Origin: Frankia alni ACN14a | Lineage (GTDB): Bacteria; Actinomycetota; Actinomycetes; Frankiales; Frankiaceae | Assembly (NCBI RefSeq): GCF_000058485.1 | Contig: NC_008278.1 | Location: 6,442,962-6,506,961, forward strand | DNA: 64,000 bases | Direction: 5' to 3' | Part shown: positions 1-9,829 of the stretch, piece by piece | How the letters are laid out: the number at the start of each line of letters is the position of its first letter | Position numbering within the stretch: position 1 is the first letter of the stretch | Notes under the pieces: model-generated | What the model was told of the DNA's origin: nothing | What the model saw: only the letters and a program-made list of their open reading frames with translations | Database searches by the model: none | Program-made: the position numbers and the translations under genes

Positions 1-384
1 CGCCACCGGGTGCAGCGGCATGCGCACCGCCACGGTGCCCCGGCCCTCACCGAGATCCCAGCGCAGCGACGCCGCGTGCCGGACCACGAGGGTCAGCCCG
101 CCCGGCCAGAACGCCGAGATCAGATCCTTCACCTGCGGGGTCTTGCGGTCGATGAGCCCGTCCAGGGTCCGCCAGGAGCCGACCAGAACCGGGACGGGCA
201 TGTTGCGCCCGCGCCCCTTGGCGGCCAGCAGCGCGGCCACCGCGTCCCGGTCGAACGCGTCGGCCCCCAGGCCGTACAACGTGTCGGTGGGCAGCACCAC
301 CAGCCCACCGCGGCCCACGGCGGCGACCGCCGCGTCCAGCCCACGGGCCCGCTCGGCCTCGTCGGAACAGTCGAAGCGCTGCAT
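1..384 (-). CDS. tsaC: Threonylcarbamoyl-AMP synthase TsaC/Sua5 (partial, 3' end outside window)
   Basis: This is the N-terminal 128 codons of a Sua5/YciO/YrdC protein, which makes threonylcarbamoyl-AMP from threonine, bicarbonate and ATP for the t6A37 modification of ANN-decoding tRNAs. The reading frame starts MQRFDC and contains the family's nucleotide-binding stretch LPTDTLYGLG (about residues 32-41), a K-R-x-x-x-x-P-like segment (KGRGRNMPVPVLV) and the FWPGGLT motif. The ATG overlaps the prmC stop as TGATG, so the two are translationally coupled. The order prfA-prmC-tsaC is common in actinobacteria. The C-terminal part lies beyond the left edge, so it cannot be told whether a Sua5 C-terminal domain is present. 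Confidence 0.93.
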   Translation of the reverse strand, partial: MQRFDCSDEAERARGLDAAVAAVGRGGLVVLPTDTLYGLGADAFDRDAVAALLAAKGRGRNMPVPVLVGSWRTLDGLIDRKTPQVKDLISAFWPGGLTLVVRHAASLRWDLGEGRGTVAVRMPLHPVA

Positions 385-1313
385 CACCCCTCCTCCCCTG
401 TCGCTCGCTGCCCGGCGCCGGCCCGGCGCCGGCCGGTGACGAACCGGTCCCGCCCGGCCAGGTCGGGATGGTCGGCCACCTCCGCCCACCGCCCGTCGGC
501 CCGCAGCAGGCCCGGTGCGGCGACACCGTGGCCGTCGGCGTGCTCGACGGCGAGCAGGCCCCCGGGGCGCAGCAGCCGGGCCGCCAGGGCGACGACGGCG
601 CGCACCACGTCGAGGCCGTCCGCACCGCCCCACAACGCCCGGGGCGGGTCATGCTCGCCCACCTCGGGCTCCACCTCGTCGCGGTCGGCATCCGGAAGAT
701 ACGGCGGATTGCTGACGACCAGGTCGACCGACCCGGCGAGCCGGGCCAGCGACGCGATGGGCGGGGCGGTGACGTCGGCCTCGTGCACCGTGACCGGAAG
801 TCCGCTCGCCGCAACGTTACGCCGCAGCCAGCCGAGCGCCGCAGGGTCCACCTCCACGGCGTGCACCCGGGCGCCGGGCACCTCCCCGGCCAGGGACAGC
901 GCGATCGCCCCGGACCCCGCGCAGAGATCCACGCACACCGGGCCGCCGCCCGACACCGAGGGCAGGGCGGCGAGGGCCCAGCCGACGACCGACTCCGTCT
1001 CCGGCCGGGGGATGAACACCCCGGGGCCGACGGCGAGGTCAAGATAGCGGAACCCGGCGAGGCCGGTCAGGTGCTGCAGCGGCTCTCGGCGGGCACGCCG
1101 GGCCACCAGCTCGTCGAGGCGTTCGGCGGCCGACGGGGGCAGCTCGTCGACGACCACCAGCCGGGCCCGGGAGATCCCCAGGGCGAACGCGGCAAGCTGC
1201 TCGGCGTCGGCGCGGGGGCTGGCGACCCCGGCCGACCGCAGCCGTTCGGTGGCCCGTGCGAGCCAGGCCGCGAGCGTCCCGGCGGCCCCGCGGGTCACCG
1301 ACGGGCCGGTCAT
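384..1313 (-). CDS. prmC: Peptide chain release factor N5-glutamine methyltransferase
   Basis: PrmC (HemK) methylates the glutamine of the GGQ loop of RF1/RF2 using SAM, which speeds peptide release. The 309-residue protein has an N-terminal helical domain, the PRPETE motif (about 102-107), the SAM-binding motif [11 protein letters not shown] (about 129-139) and the diagnostic NPPY (202-205) that contacts the substrate glutamine. Its ATG overlaps the prfA stop (ATGA), coupling the enzyme to its own substrate, and its stop overlaps the tsaC start. The C-terminus after about residue 280 is Arg/Gly-rich and probably unstructured. Confidence 0.96.
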   Translation of the reverse strand: MTGPSVTRGAAGTLAAWLARATERLRSAGVASPRADAEQLAAFALGISRARLVVVDELPPSAAERLDELVARRARREPLQHLTGLAGFRYLDLAVGPGVFIPRPETESVVGWALAALPSVSGGGPVCVDLCAGSGAIALSLAGEVPGARVHAVEVDPAALGWLRRNVAASGLPVTVHEADVTAPPIASLARLAGSVDLVVSNPPYLPDADRDEVEPEVGEHDPPRALWGGADGLDVVRAVVALAARLLRPGGLLAVEHADGHGVAAPGLLRADGRWAEVADHPDLAGRDRFVTGRRRAGAGQRATGEEG

Positions 1314-2380
1314 GACGCCTGGGCGGCCAGCCGGGCCTCCAGGTCGGCGGCGGCGAGCGCGTCCAGCACCTCGTCGAGCTCGCCGTCGAGCACCTGGTCG
1401 AGGTTGTGCGCCTTGTAGCCGACCCGGTGGTCGCTGATCCGGTTCTCGGCGAAGTTGTAGGTACGGACCCGCTCCGAGCGGTCCACGGTGCGCACCTGGC
1501 TGGCGCGCGCCAGCGACGCCTCCGCCTCGGCCTTCTCCCGGGCGACGCCGAGCAGCCGCGCGCGCAGGATCCGCAGCGCGGACTCCTTGTTCTGCAGCTG
1601 GCTCTTCTCGTTCTGGCAGGACACCACCAGACCGGTCGGGACGTGCGTGATCCGGACCGCCGAGTCGGTGGTGTTCACGCTCTGCCCGCCCGGTCCGGAC
1701 GAGCGGAAAACGTCGATGCGCAGGTCGTTCGGGTCGATCTCGACGTCGACCTCCTCCGCCTCGGGAAGCACCAGCACCCCGGCCGCGGAGGTGTGGATGC
1801 GCCCGGCGGACTCCGTCACCGGCACCCGCTGGACACGGTGCACCCCGCCCTCGAACCGCAGGCGGCCGTACACGCCGTCGCCGGCCGCCGAGCCGCGGGC
1901 CTTCACCGCCACGCTGACGTCGCGGTAGCCGCCGAGATCGGACGGGTTGGCGTCGAGGATCTCGGTCTTCCAGCCGCGGCGCTCCGCGTAGCGCAGGTAC
2001 ATCCGCAGCAGGTCGCCGGCGAACAGGGCCGACTCCTCGCCGCCCGCGCCGGCCTTGACCTCCAGGATGGCGTCCCGGGCGTCGTCGGGATCGACCGGGA
2101 CCAGGTAGGCGCGCAGCCGCTCGTTGAGCCCGGCCAGTTCGACGTCGAGGTCGTCGACCTCTCCGCGGAACGACGTGTCCTCCGCGGCGAGCTCGCGGGC
2201 GGCGGCGAGGTCGCCCTCCACCCGCTCGAGCTCCCGGGCCAGATCGACGACCGGGGCGAGCTGCGCGTAGCGGCGGCTCAGGGCGCGGGCCTTCGCGGGG
2301 TCGTTGTGCACCGCCGGATCGGCGAGCTGCCCCTCGATCTCGGCGTGCTCCGCGACGAGGCCGTCGAGCGGGGACGTCAT
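1310..2380 (-). CDS. prfA: Peptide chain release factor 1
   Basis: RF1 recognises UAA/UAG in the ribosomal A site and triggers peptidyl-tRNA hydrolysis. The 356-residue protein has the coiled-coil N-terminal domain, the PxT-type anticodon tripeptide (P-V-T, about 187-189) followed by ESAGRIHTS, and the catalytic GGQ (231-233) in [14 protein letters not shown], plus the C-terminal RTYNF-RISDHR stretch typical of class I factors. An in-frame ATG exists at 2398, but the ATG at 2380 is preceded by a good AGAGGAAA ribosome-binding site, so I start there. It is the first gene of the prfA-prmC-tsaC unit and lies downstream of a terminator. Confidence 0.96.
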   Translation of the reverse strand: MTSPLDGLVAEHAEIEGQLADPAVHNDPAKARALSRRYAQLAPVVDLARELERVEGDLAAARELAAEDTSFRGEVDDLDVELAGLNERLRAYLVPVDPDDARDAILEVKAGAGGEESALFAGDLLRMYLRYAERRGWKTEILDANPSDLGGYRDVSVAVKARGSAAGDGVYGRLRFEGGVHRVQRVPVTESAGRIHTSAAGVLVLPEAEEVDVEIDPNDLRIDVFRSSGPGGQSVNTTDSAVRITHVPTGLVVSCQNEKSQLQNKESALRILRARLLGVAREKAEAEASLARASQVRTVDRSERVRTYNFAENRISDHRVGYKAHNLDQVLDGELDEVLDALAAADLEARLAAQAS

Positions 2381-2474
2381 GGTGTTTCCTCTTCGCACGT
2401 CACGGTCCCGGACGCCGCAGGGCTCCGGAGCCAGGGTCGGCGGGACGGCGCTGCCTGCGGCGCCCCGGACGCAA

Positions 2475-2508
2475 ACGGCGCCCGCCCGGTGATCCGGACG
2501 GGCGCCGT
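2475..2508 (-). terminator. Hairpin after rpmE
   Basis: An inverted repeat with about 15-base arms (ACGGCGCCCG-C-CCGG and CCGG-A-CGGGCGCCGT, one mismatch) and a TGAT loop sits just after the rpmE stop and before prfA. It looks like an actinobacterial hairpin terminator without a U-tract, separating rpmE from the prfA operon. Confidence 0.75.
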
Positions 2509-2515
2509 GGCCGCA

Positions 2516-2752
2516 CTACTTCGCGCCGCCGACCTTCTCGCCGGGGCGCCGCCGGCCGAACCGGCGCTCGAACTTCTCGACCCGTCCACCGACGTCGAGG
2601 ATCTTCTGCTTGCCCGTGTAGAACGGGTGGCACTGCGAGCAGACCTCGGCGTTGACGACGCCGTTCTCCTTGGTGCTGCGGGTGGTGAAGGTGCTCCCGC
2701 AGGTACAGTTCACGGTCGTCTCGTGGTAGGTCGGGTGGATGTCAGCCTTCAT
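2516..2752 (-). CDS. rpmE: 50S ribosomal protein L31 (zinc-binding form)
   Basis: The 78-residue protein begins [12 protein letters not shown] and has the L31 fold signatures, with paired cysteines C16xC18 and C37xxC40 ([10 protein letters not shown]) that bind zinc. This is therefore the C+ paralogue that actinobacteria replace by a C- form under zinc limitation. It sits between rho and prfA, its conserved position. An AGGGACC-like site precedes the ATG. The hairpin at 2475-2508 follows it. Confidence 0.97.
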   Translation of the reverse strand: MKADIHPTYHETTVNCTCGSTFTTRSTKENGVVNAEVCSQCHPFYTGKQKILDVGGRVEKFERRFGRRRPGEKVGGAK

Positions 2753-3182
2753 GGTCCCTCTTTCGATGTGGCCGCCGGGTCGCCGTCCGGATGGAGGGCG
2801 TGAACCGGAGCCGTCCTGCCACCAGTCTGCCAGAGGCGGACGCCACGTCCGCCGGCACGCTGGCCGTCCACGTCAACGCCGCTGCGGACCGCCCTGTTCC
2901 GCCCGGCCCACGCAGGCCGCCCGGCCCACGCAGGCCCCCCGAACCCCGGCAGCCCCTCCCCGCCAAGGCCGCTGATCCGACTGGAGCCCGGCGAGCTGCG
3001 GTGCACCGCGCACGGTTGCGGGATGCAGACCGTACAGAACGCACCGCAATGCCGGCATGCACCGCAATCGGCGACACCGACCGATGCGCGTCCCACATTT
3101 CACCGAAGACGCAACGGCTCTCCCAGCCGGACCGCCGAAGGCGATCCGGCGTCACCCCGTGTGGCGCCCAAGGACCTGGGGT
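2753..3182. other. Intergenic region rho-rpmE (430 bp)
   Basis: No convincing gene is seen here; the open frames lack family features. The region holds a dispersed hairpin repeat (2997-3050) and a stretch at 3092-3108 that matches 16 of 17 bases of the 5' arm of the rho terminator, as if a second, decayed half-copy were present. The rpmE promoter should lie in its left part. Confidence 0.6.
2997..3050. repeat. Dispersed hairpin repeat, copy A
   Basis: The two arms start TGCGGTGC and end GCACCGCA around a short GC-rich centre. The right arm (3025-3048) is nearly identical, including the block GAACGCACCGCAATGC, to the right arm of the hairpin at 14987-15040. The two copies therefore belong to one dispersed palindromic element, possibly a REP/MITE-like sequence. 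Confidence 0.6.
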
Positions 3183-3213
3183 CCCCACATTTCGCCGAAG
3201 GCGAAATGTGGGG
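3183..3213 (-). terminator. rho terminator: perfect 14-bp hairpin
   Basis: A perfect inverted repeat with 14-base arms (CCCCACATTTCGCC / GGCGAAATGTGGGG) and a GAA loop begins at the base next to the rho stop codon. This very stable structure is the likely end of the rho transcript. Confidence 0.85.
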
Positions 3214-5616
3214 CTAATCCTGCGGCGGCGCCGTCTTGGCGATCTGCATGAGGAACTCGTAGTTCGTCCGGGACTGCTTGAGACGGTCGAGCAGGAGCTC
3301 CAGCGCCTGCTGGTTCTCCCGGGTGTGGAGCACCCGGCGCAGCTTGTGCATGATCGAGAGTTCTTCGGGGGCGAGGAGGATCTCTTCCTTGCGGGTGCTG
3401 GAGGCGTCGACGTCGACCGCCGGGAAGATCCGCTTGTCGGCGATCTTGCGGTCGAGCTTGAGCTCCGCGTTGCCCGTCCCCTTGAACTCCTCGAAGATCA
3501 CGGTGTCCATCGTCGAGCCCGTCTCGACCAGCGCCGTTGCGATGATCGTCAACGACCCGCCGTTCTCGATGTTGCGCGCCGCGCCGAGGAAGCGCTTCGG
3601 CGGGTAGAGCGCGGTCGAGTCGACACCGCCGGACAGGATCCGGCCGGAGGCGGGGGCGGCCAGGTTGTAGGCGCGGCCCAGCCGAGTGATCGAGTCGAGC
3701 AGGACGACGACGTCGTGGCCGAGTTCGACCAGGCGCTTGGCCCGCTCGATGGACAGCTCGGCGACGTTGGTGTGGTCGGCCGGCGGCCGGTCGAAGGTGG
3801 AGGCGATCACCTCGCCCTTGACCGAGCGCTGCATGTCCGTGACCTCCTCCGGCCGCTCGTCGACGAGGACGACCATGAGGTGGACTTCCGGGTTGTTCGT
3901 GGTGATCGCGTTGGCGATGGACTGCAGCACCATCGTCTTGCCGGCCTTGGGCGGGCTGACGATGAGGGCGCGCTGCCCCTTGCCGATCGGCATGACGAGG
4001 TCGATGACCCGCGTCGTGAGCAGGTGGGGCTCGGTCTCCATCCGCAGACGCTCCTGCGGGTACAGCGGCGTGAGCTTGGTGAACTCGGGCCGCCCGCGCG
4101 CCTCCTCCGGCTCCATCCCGTTAATCGTGTCCAACCGGACCAGCGCGTTGTACTTGTCCCGGCGCTGCTCGCCCTCCTGCGGCGCGCGGACGACGCCGGT
4201 GATGGCGTCGCCGCGGCGCAGCCCGTTGCGGCGAACCTGGGCCAGGCTGACGTAGACGTCGGTCGGGCCGGTCAGGTAGCCGCTGGTCCGGACGAAGGCG
4301 TAGTTGTCCAGGACGTCGAGGATGCCGGCGACGGGCACGAGGACGTCATCCTCGCGCACCACCGGCTCGTTCTCGGCCGGACCGGCCTGCCCGCCGCGAC
4401 CGCGGTTGCGGCCACGCTCGCGGAACCGGCCCCGCCGGCTGCGGCCGGCGAAGTCGTCGTCGCTCTGGCCGTTCTGGCCGGAACGGTCGCTACCCGGACG
4501 GTCACTACCCGGACGGTCGCCACCGGAGCGGTCACTACCCGGACGGTCGCTACCGGAACGGTCATTACCGGAACGGTCGCCGCCCGAGCGGTCGTTGCCG
4601 GAACGGTCACCCTGGGTCCGGTCGGCGCGGCCCGAGGAGCGGTCACCGGACTGCCGGTCCTGACGATCCCCGCCGGACCGACGGTCCGTGCCCTGACGGT
4701 CGTTCGTCGGCCGCTCGCCGCCGTCACCGGAGCGACCGCTCTCGCCCGAGCGGGCATTGTCGCCCGAGCGACCGTTGTCACCGGAGCGACCGCTCTCGCC
4801 CGAGCGACCGTTGTCACCGGAGCGACCGCTCTCGCCGGCGCGGCCGTTGTCACCGGAGCGGTCGCGGCGGTCCTCACGGCCGCGGGCAGCACCGTCGCCC
4901 TGGCGGCCGGGGCTGGTCGCCGGCTGGGGCGGGGCGGACTGGGCGGCGGCGGTCGGCTGCGCGGAGAGGGCCGCCTGCTGCGCCGGGGCCGTCACGACGG
5001 GGGCCGGACGGGTCTCGACGACCGTGTCGCCGGCCGGCTCCGGCAGGGTCGGCTGCTCGAGGGTCGGGCTGGCCACGCCGCGCGACGCGCCGCGGCGGGA
5101 ACGGGTGCGGGTGGTGGTGCTGGAGCCGCCGCCGTCGCCGGCGGACTGCCGGGCCGCCAGGGGCGCCGCGGCGGGCGCCTCACTCGGCGCCGGGATGGGC
5201 GCCACCGGTGCCTGGTCGGTGGTGGGAGCGGAAGCGGTGGAACCGCCCGCGGCCTCACCGTTCTGCAGGTTCTGGATCGCGGCGATGAGCTGGCCCTTGC
5301 GCAGTCGGCCCACTCCCTGGATACCCATGGACGAGGCCATGGACTGCAGCTCGGGAAGCAGCATCGCGGACAGCCCGGTGCCCTGCCGGCGTCGCCGGGT
5401 CGCGGTGGCGCCCTCGGCGGTCGGGGTCGTCGCGGCGGCGGCCCGGGAACCGCGGCCGGCGCGCGCGCTGCCGTTGTCGGCGGCGGGCGCGGTGGTGACG
5501 GCGTCTGCGGACGAGGTGCCGGCCGCCGGCCCGCTCTCGTGGGGCGGCGATGCAGGCGTCGCAGGCGCCGCAGACTCACGTGCGCTCACTGGCAGCACGT
5601 TGGTGGTGTCGCTCAA
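3214..5616 (-). CDS. rho: Transcription termination factor Rho
   Basis: Rho is the hexameric RNA-dependent ATPase that ends transcription and limits antisense RNA. The start is a TTG at 5616, after AGGGAAGGAAA; upstream codons in this frame look like leader. The 800-residue protein has a Rho_N domain (LSAMLLPELQSMASSMGI), then a long Arg/Gly/Asp/Asn/Ser-rich arm with two internal repeat arrays (repeats of SGDNGR and DRSGxDRSG type), the cold-shock-like RNA-binding domain (NYAFVRTSGYL), the P-loop PPKAGKTM and Walker B VVVLLDSITRLGRAYN. Large basic insertions between the N-terminal and RNA-binding domains are characteristic of actinobacterial Rho and add RNA affinity. The hairpin at 3183-3213 ends the transcript. 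Confidence 0.97.
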   Translation of the reverse strand: MSDTTNVLPVSARESAAPATPASPPHESGPAAGTSSADAVTTAPAADNGSARAGRGSRAAAATTPTAEGATATRRRRQGTGLSAMLLPELQSMASSMGIQGVGRLRKGQLIAAIQNLQNGEAAGGSTASAPTTDQAPVAPIPAPSEAPAAAPLAARQSAGDGGGSSTTTRTRSRRGASRGVASPTLEQPTLPEPAGDTVVETRPAPVVTAPAQQAALSAQPTAAAQSAPPQPATSPGRQGDGAARGREDRRDRSGDNGRAGESGRSGDNGRSGESGRSGDNGRSGDNARSGESGRSGDGGERPTNDRQGTDRRSGGDRQDRQSGDRSSGRADRTQGDRSGNDRSGGDRSGNDRSGSDRPGSDRSGGDRPGSDRPGSDRSGQNGQSDDDFAGRSRRGRFRERGRNRGRGGQAGPAENEPVVREDDVLVPVAGILDVLDNYAFVRTSGYLTGPTDVYVSLAQVRRNGLRRGDAITGVVRAPQEGEQRRDKYNALVRLDTINGMEPEEARGRPEFTKLTPLYPQERLRMETEPHLLTTRVIDLVMPIGKGQRALIVSPPKAGKTMVLQSIANAITTNNPEVHLMVVLVDERPEEVTDMQRSVKGEVIASTFDRPPADHTNVAELSIERAKRLVELGHDVVVLLDSITRLGRAYNLAAPASGRILSGGVDSTALYPPKRFLGAARNIENGGSLTIIATALVETGSTMDTVIFEEFKGTGNAELKLDRKIADKRIFPAVDVDASSTRKEEILLAPEELSIMHKLRRVLHTRENQQALELLLDRLKQSRTNYEFLMQIAKTAPPQD

Positions 5617-6054
5617 GGTTTTCCTTCCCTGAAGGAACTGGCTCCTGATGAGCCGGGCGTAGCTTGTGAACCTTCTTCGCCTGCACAGATGCCGGGTGAA
5701 GGGGATGTACAGCACCGGATGGGCGACGTCGCGCCCGTCTACGGCGCCAGCGGCCGAATGCCGCGAGCGAACTCGCCGATCCCGCCCAGGTGTGCCGGTG
5801 TGGAGCCGAGGCAACGACGACGAGGCCGAAACACCGGAGTCCCGAACCACGGCCCATCTGGCACTGCCAGAGCGGCACTGCGGGAGCGAGCACGCGCCGC
5901 GGTGGCAGCGGGTGCAGTCACCAGACTATCCAGCGGCAGACACCTCGGCAACAACCTTGAGACGTCAGGACTTCCCGATGTGACACACGACCGCGGAGCT
6001 GCGGCCCGACCGCCCCACCCCAGCCCGACAATATCACCTTATGAATCCGTTCGA
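5617..6054 (-). promoter_or_regulatory. rho leader / promoter region (438 bp)
   Basis: No gene is seen here. On the minus strand a weak promoter-like pair (TTGTTG near 5951-5956, TAGTCT-like near 5922-5927) would leave a leader of roughly 300 bases before the rho TTG. A long leader would fit autoregulation of rho, but this is inferred. The right end is AT-richer just after the thrB stop. Confidence 0.3.
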
Positions 6055-7335
6055 CTACCTTTCGGGGTCGAGGCGGGTGACCTGCGCCCCGGAACGGTCA
6101 ACGCTCAGCGGCGCGACCGAGAACTCGGCGCTCGCCGCGCCCACCGCCGCCGCGGCCTGCTCCCCGCCCACCGCGAGGGCCAACACGGACGGCCCGGAGC
6201 CGGACAGGGTCGCCGGCACCCCGAGGGCGCGCAGCCGGGCGACCAGCTCGCCGGTGGCCGGCGCGGCGGGCAGCCGGTAGGGCTGGTGCAGCAGGTCCTC
6301 GGTGGCGCTGAACAGCGTGCGGGCGCGCTGCGCCGCGGCCGCGGGCTCGGCGGCGGACATCGTCAGCGCCAGCAGCGCGGCCCGGCCGAGGGTCCGGGCG
6401 GCGTCGGGCAACCCGACGAGCACCGGCAGCGCACCCCGCGACGCCTCGGTGGACTGGCGCACGGTCGGCACGAAGACCACCGGCCGCAGCTCGGCGAAGG
6501 GGTCGACGCGCAGGCAGCGGGCCCCCTCGACGTCCTGCCAGGCGACGGTGAAGCCACCCGACAGCGCGGCGGCCACATTGTCCGGATGACCCTCGATGTC
6601 ATGCGCCAGGCGCAGCATCCACGCGGCTGCGGCGGGCACCGAGGTCGCGGGGCCGGCCGAGTCCCCGGGGCCGGGGCCGGCCGCGGCCGCCGGGCCGGCC
6701 GCGGTTGCGGTTGCGGCCCGGTCAGCAGGGACGCCGGGACGGGCTACGCCGGGGTCGCCCTGGTTCGCCGCGGGGCCGGCCTCGAACTCCGGGCCGAGAT
6801 CGGGCCGGTCGAGCGCCGCCGCCGCCACGATCCCCGCCACGATGGCGGCCGCCGACGAGCCGAGCCCGCGGCCGTGCGGGATCCGGTTCACGCAGCGCAG
6901 GGCGAGCCCCGGCTGCGGCCGGCCGAGCAGGTCGAACGTCGCCCGGATCGCCCGGACCACCAGATGCGTCTCGTCCTGGGCGACCTCGTCCGGGCCGACC
7001 ACGTCGACCGTCAGACCGGACGCGGTCATCTCCACGTCGACCTCGTCGTACAGCCCGAGGGCGAGGCCGAAGGCGTCGAACCCCGGGCCGAGGTTCGCGC
7101 TCGTCGCGGGAACCCGCACCCGGACCCGCCGGGCGGCGCCGTCGGCACCCGCCCGCCCGGCGCCGACCACCGGCACGCTCCTGTACTCGCCCCGCGCGTC
7201 GCGGTCACCCGCGCCCGAGAGGTCGCGGTCACCCGCGCCGGAGACACTGCGGACAGCCCCGCCCGGGTTGTCGCGGACAGCCCCGCCGGGGGCCGCCGTT
7301 TCGGCCCCCGGGACCGCGCCGGACAGGGCGGTCAC
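6055..7335 (-). CDS. thrB: Homoserine kinase
   Basis: ThrB phosphorylates homoserine for threonine synthesis (GHMP kinase superfamily). The GTG at 7335 overlaps the thrC stop (GTGA). The 426-residue protein is about 100 residues longer than the family norm. It has a low-complexity N-terminal extension of about 70 residues before the conserved [14 protein letters not shown], and an Ala/Gly/Pro-rich insertion of about 50 residues before the [11 protein letters not shown] substrate motif. The GHMP ATP-binding motif [14 protein letters not shown] and the C-terminal [11 protein letters not shown] motif are intact, so activity is expected. It is the last gene of the hom-thrC-thrB unit. Confidence 0.95.
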   Translation of the reverse strand: MTALSGAVPGAETAAPGGAVRDNPGGAVRSVSGAGDRDLSGAGDRDARGEYRSVPVVGAGRAGADGAARRVRVRVPATSANLGPGFDAFGLALGLYDEVDVEMTASGLTVDVVGPDEVAQDETHLVVRAIRATFDLLGRPQPGLALRCVNRIPHGRGLGSSAAAIVAGIVAAAALDRPDLGPEFEAGPAANQGDPGVARPGVPADRAATATAAGPAAAAGPGPGDSAGPATSVPAAAAWMLRLAHDIEGHPDNVAAALSGGFTVAWQDVEGARCLRVDPFAELRPVVFVPTVRQSTEASRGALPVLVGLPDAARTLGRAALLALTMSAAEPAAAAQRARTLFSATEDLLHQPYRLPAAPATGELVARLRALGVPATLSGSGPSVLALAVGGEQAAAAVGAASAEFSVAPLSVDRSGAQVTRLDPER

Positions 7336-8549
7336 GAAGTCTGCAGCCCGAGCGCCTCGGCGGCGCCCGCGACGGTCGGCCGGATCGTCTCCGGCCGGGC
7401 CGCCCCGCTGATCGCCCAGTCGGGATCCTTCAACCCGTTGCCGGTCACGGTGCAGACGACGCGCTGGCCGGCCTCGATGCGACCGTCCGCCCGCGCCATC
7501 AGCAGCCCGGCGACGCTCGCCGCGCTGGACGGCTCGACGAAGACGCCCTCCCGGCGGGCGAGCAGCCGGTAGGCGGCGAGGATCTGCCGGTCGTTGACGG
7601 CGTCGATGAGGCCGCCGGAGGAGTCCCGCGCGTCGACGGCGAAGTCCCAGGAGGCGGGGTTGCCGATGCGGATCGCCGTGGCGATCGTCTGCGGGGAGGT
7701 GACGATCTCGCCGCGCACGATCGGGGCCGCGCCCGCCGCCTGGAAACCGCACATCCGCGGCCGGCCGGCGTCGAGGCGGGCGTCCTCCTCCAGGTACCCC
7801 CGCCAGTAGGCGGTGATGTTGCCGGCGTTGCCGACCGGCAGGCAGTGCACGTCCGGGGCCCGCCCGAGCGCCTCGACGATCTCGAACGACGCCGTCTTCT
7901 GGCCTTCCAGGCGGTACGGGTTCACCGAGTTGACCAGGGTGACCGGCGAGGTGTCGGCGAGTTCGCGGGCGACCCGCAGGCAGTCGTCGAACGAGCCGTC
8001 GAGCTGGAGCAGCCGGGCGCCGTGCACGAGCGCCTGGGCGAGCTTGCCCAGCGCGATCTTCCCGCTGGGGACGAGCACCGCGCAGGTGATGCCGGCACGG
8101 GCGGCGTAGGCGGCCGCCGAGGCCGAGGTGTTGCCCGTGGAGGCGCAGATGACCGCCTGGGAACCCGCGCCGACGGCCCGGCTGATGGCCATCGTCATCC
8201 CGCGGTCCTTGAACGAACCCGTCGGGTTCGCGCCCTCGACCTTGAGATGAACCTCACACCCGGTGAGCTCGGACAGGTGCTCGGCGAGCAGCAGCGGCGT
8301 GCCGCCCTCCCGCAGGGTGATCACCGGCGTGTCGTCGTCGACCGGCAGCCGGTCGCGGTACTCCTCGATGATCCCCCGCCACGGCCGGTGCGACCGGTCG
8401 GGCTGGGTGGATGCCGCCGGCGCCGCCGGCCCACCCGGGAACGACCCGGACTGCGCACGAGCGCTGGACTCGGCAGCAGTGCTGGACCCGGCAGCGGCGC
8501 TGGCTCCGACGGCGCTGGACTCCGCACGAGCTGTGGACGTCGTGGTCAC
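7332..8549 (-). CDS. thrC: Threonine synthase
   Basis: This PLP enzyme converts O-phosphohomoserine to threonine. The 405-residue protein has the PLP-lysine motif GSFKDRGMT (Lys114), [15 protein letters not shown] for phosphate binding, and the glycine-rich [12 protein letters not shown] loop. The GTG start at 8549 overlaps the hom stop and is preceded by a strong GGAGGTGAG. The first 50 residues are Ser/Ala-rich and unlike the family. It is coupled on both sides (hom upstream, thrB downstream). Confidence 0.96.
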   Translation of the reverse strand: MTTTSTARAESSAVGASAAAGSSTAAESSARAQSGSFPGGPAAPAASTQPDRSHRPWRGIIEEYRDRLPVDDDTPVITLREGGTPLLLAEHLSELTGCEVHLKVEGANPTGSFKDRGMTMAISRAVGAGSQAVICASTGNTSASAAAYAARAGITCAVLVPSGKIALGKLAQALVHGARLLQLDGSFDDCLRVARELADTSPVTLVNSVNPYRLEGQKTASFEIVEALGRAPDVHCLPVGNAGNITAYWRGYLEEDARLDAGRPRMCGFQAAGAAPIVRGEIVTSPQTIATAIRIGNPASWDFAVDARDSSGGLIDAVNDRQILAAYRLLARREGVFVEPSSAASVAGLLMARADGRIEAGQRVVCTVTGNGLKDPDWAISGAARPETIRPTVAGAAEALGLQTS

Positions 8550-9829
8550 GGCTCACCTCCCTCGACCCGCATCACGCCGGACACCGCCCGCACCCCGACG
8601 AGGCCGCGTAGCTCCTCGACGGTGGCCGACAGCGCCGCGTCGGGCGCGGCATGCGTCACCAGAACGAGGCTCGCGTCGTCGCCGCGGCCGTCCTGGCGGA
8701 CGCTCCTGATGGACACATCGTGACGCGCGAAGGCACCGGCGACCGTCGCGAGCACGCCGGTCTTGTCGGTGACGTCGAGATTCACGTGATACCTCGTCAC
8801 GGTACGGCCCATCGGCAGGACGGGCAGCGCCGCGTAGGACGACTCGCCGGGTCCGCGACGGCCCGCGATGCGGTTGCGCGCCACGGCGACCACGTCGCCG
8901 AGCACCGCCGACGCGGTCGGCGCCCCGCCCGCCCCCTGGCCGTAGAACATCAACTGCCCGGCGGCCTCCGCCTCGACGAACACGGCGTTGAACGCCTCCC
9001 GCACCCCGGCCAGCGGGTGGGTCCGCGGAATCATCGCGGGATGCACCCGGACGCTGATCCCGTCGGTCTCGACGCTGCGCTCGGCCACCGCGAGGGCCTT
9101 GACGGTGCAGCCCATCTCGCGCGCGCTCGCGATGTCGGCGGCGGTGACGTCGCCGATGCCGACCCGGTAGACGTCGTCGATGGTCACCGGCGAGTGGAAG
9201 GCGAGCTGAGCCATGATCGCAGCCTTCGCGGCGGCGTCGTAGCCGTCGATGTCGGCGGACGGATCGGCCTCGGCGTAGCCGAGCGCGCCGGCCTCGGCCA
9301 GTGCCTCGGCGAACGACGCGCCGGTCTCGTCCATCCGGGTCAGCACGAAGTTCGTCGTGCCGTTGACGATGCCGAGCACCCGGCGGACGCGGTCGCCGGC
9401 CAGGCTCTCGCGCAGCGGGCGGATCAGCGGGATCGCCCCACCGACCGCGGCCTCGTAGTACAGGTCGGTGCCGGCGGCCGCCGCCGCGTCGTGCAGCGCG
9501 GCGCCGTCGGAGGCGAGCAGCGCCTTGTTCGCGGTGACCACCGGTTTACCGGCCCGCAGGGCGGCCAGCAGCCAGTCCCGGGCCGGCTCGATCCCCCCGA
9601 CGACCTCGATGACGAGATCGACGTCGTCACGGGCGACGAGTCCGGCGGCGTCCGCGGTGAACAGGCTCGCGTCGATGTCGAGGTCACGGACCCGCTCCGG
9701 GCGGCGCACCCCGATCCCGACGAGCTCGAGCGGCTCGCCGACCCGGGCGGCGAGGTCACCGGCGTTGGCCCGCAGCAGCCGGACGATCTCACTGCCGACG
9801 ACCCCGCAGCCGAGCAGCGCGATCCTCAC
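8546..9829 (-). CDS. hom: Homoserine dehydrogenase
   Basis: Hom reduces aspartate semialdehyde to homoserine, the branch point to threonine and methionine. The frame starts at GTG 9829, overlapping the lysA stop. The 427-residue protein shows the NAD(P) motif GCGVVG near its N-terminus, [10 protein letters not shown], the catalytic-domain block [25 protein letters not shown] and a C-terminal ACT domain ([21 protein letters not shown]). The ACT domain implies feedback inhibition by threonine, as known for actinobacterial Hom. Confidence 0.96.
   Translation of the reverse strand: MRIALLGCGVVGSEIVRLLRANAGDLAARVGEPLELVGIGVRRPERVRDLDIDASLFTADAAGLVARDDVDLVIEVVGGIEPARDWLLAALRAGKPVVTANKALLASDGAALHDAAAAAGTDLYYEAAVGGAIPLIRPLRESLAGDRVRRVLGIVNGTTNFVLTRMDETGASFAEALAEAGALGYAEADPSADIDGYDAAAKAAIMAQLAFHSPVTIDDVYRVGIGDVTAADIASAREMGCTVKALAVAERSVETDGISVRVHPAMIPRTHPLAGVREAFNAVFVEAEAAGQLMFYGQGAGGAPTASAVLGDVVAVARNRIAGRRGPGESSYAALPVLPMGRTVTRYHVNLDVTDKTGVLATVAGAFARHDVSIRSVRQDGRGDDASLVLVTHAAPDAALSATVEELRGLVGVRAVSGVMRVEGGEP

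Noticed and set aside
2791-7572. Very long open frame (about 1,590 codons) on the plus strand
   Set aside because: It is antisense to rho and thrB and made of GC-rich low-complexity residues. The minus-strand genes have clear family motifs.
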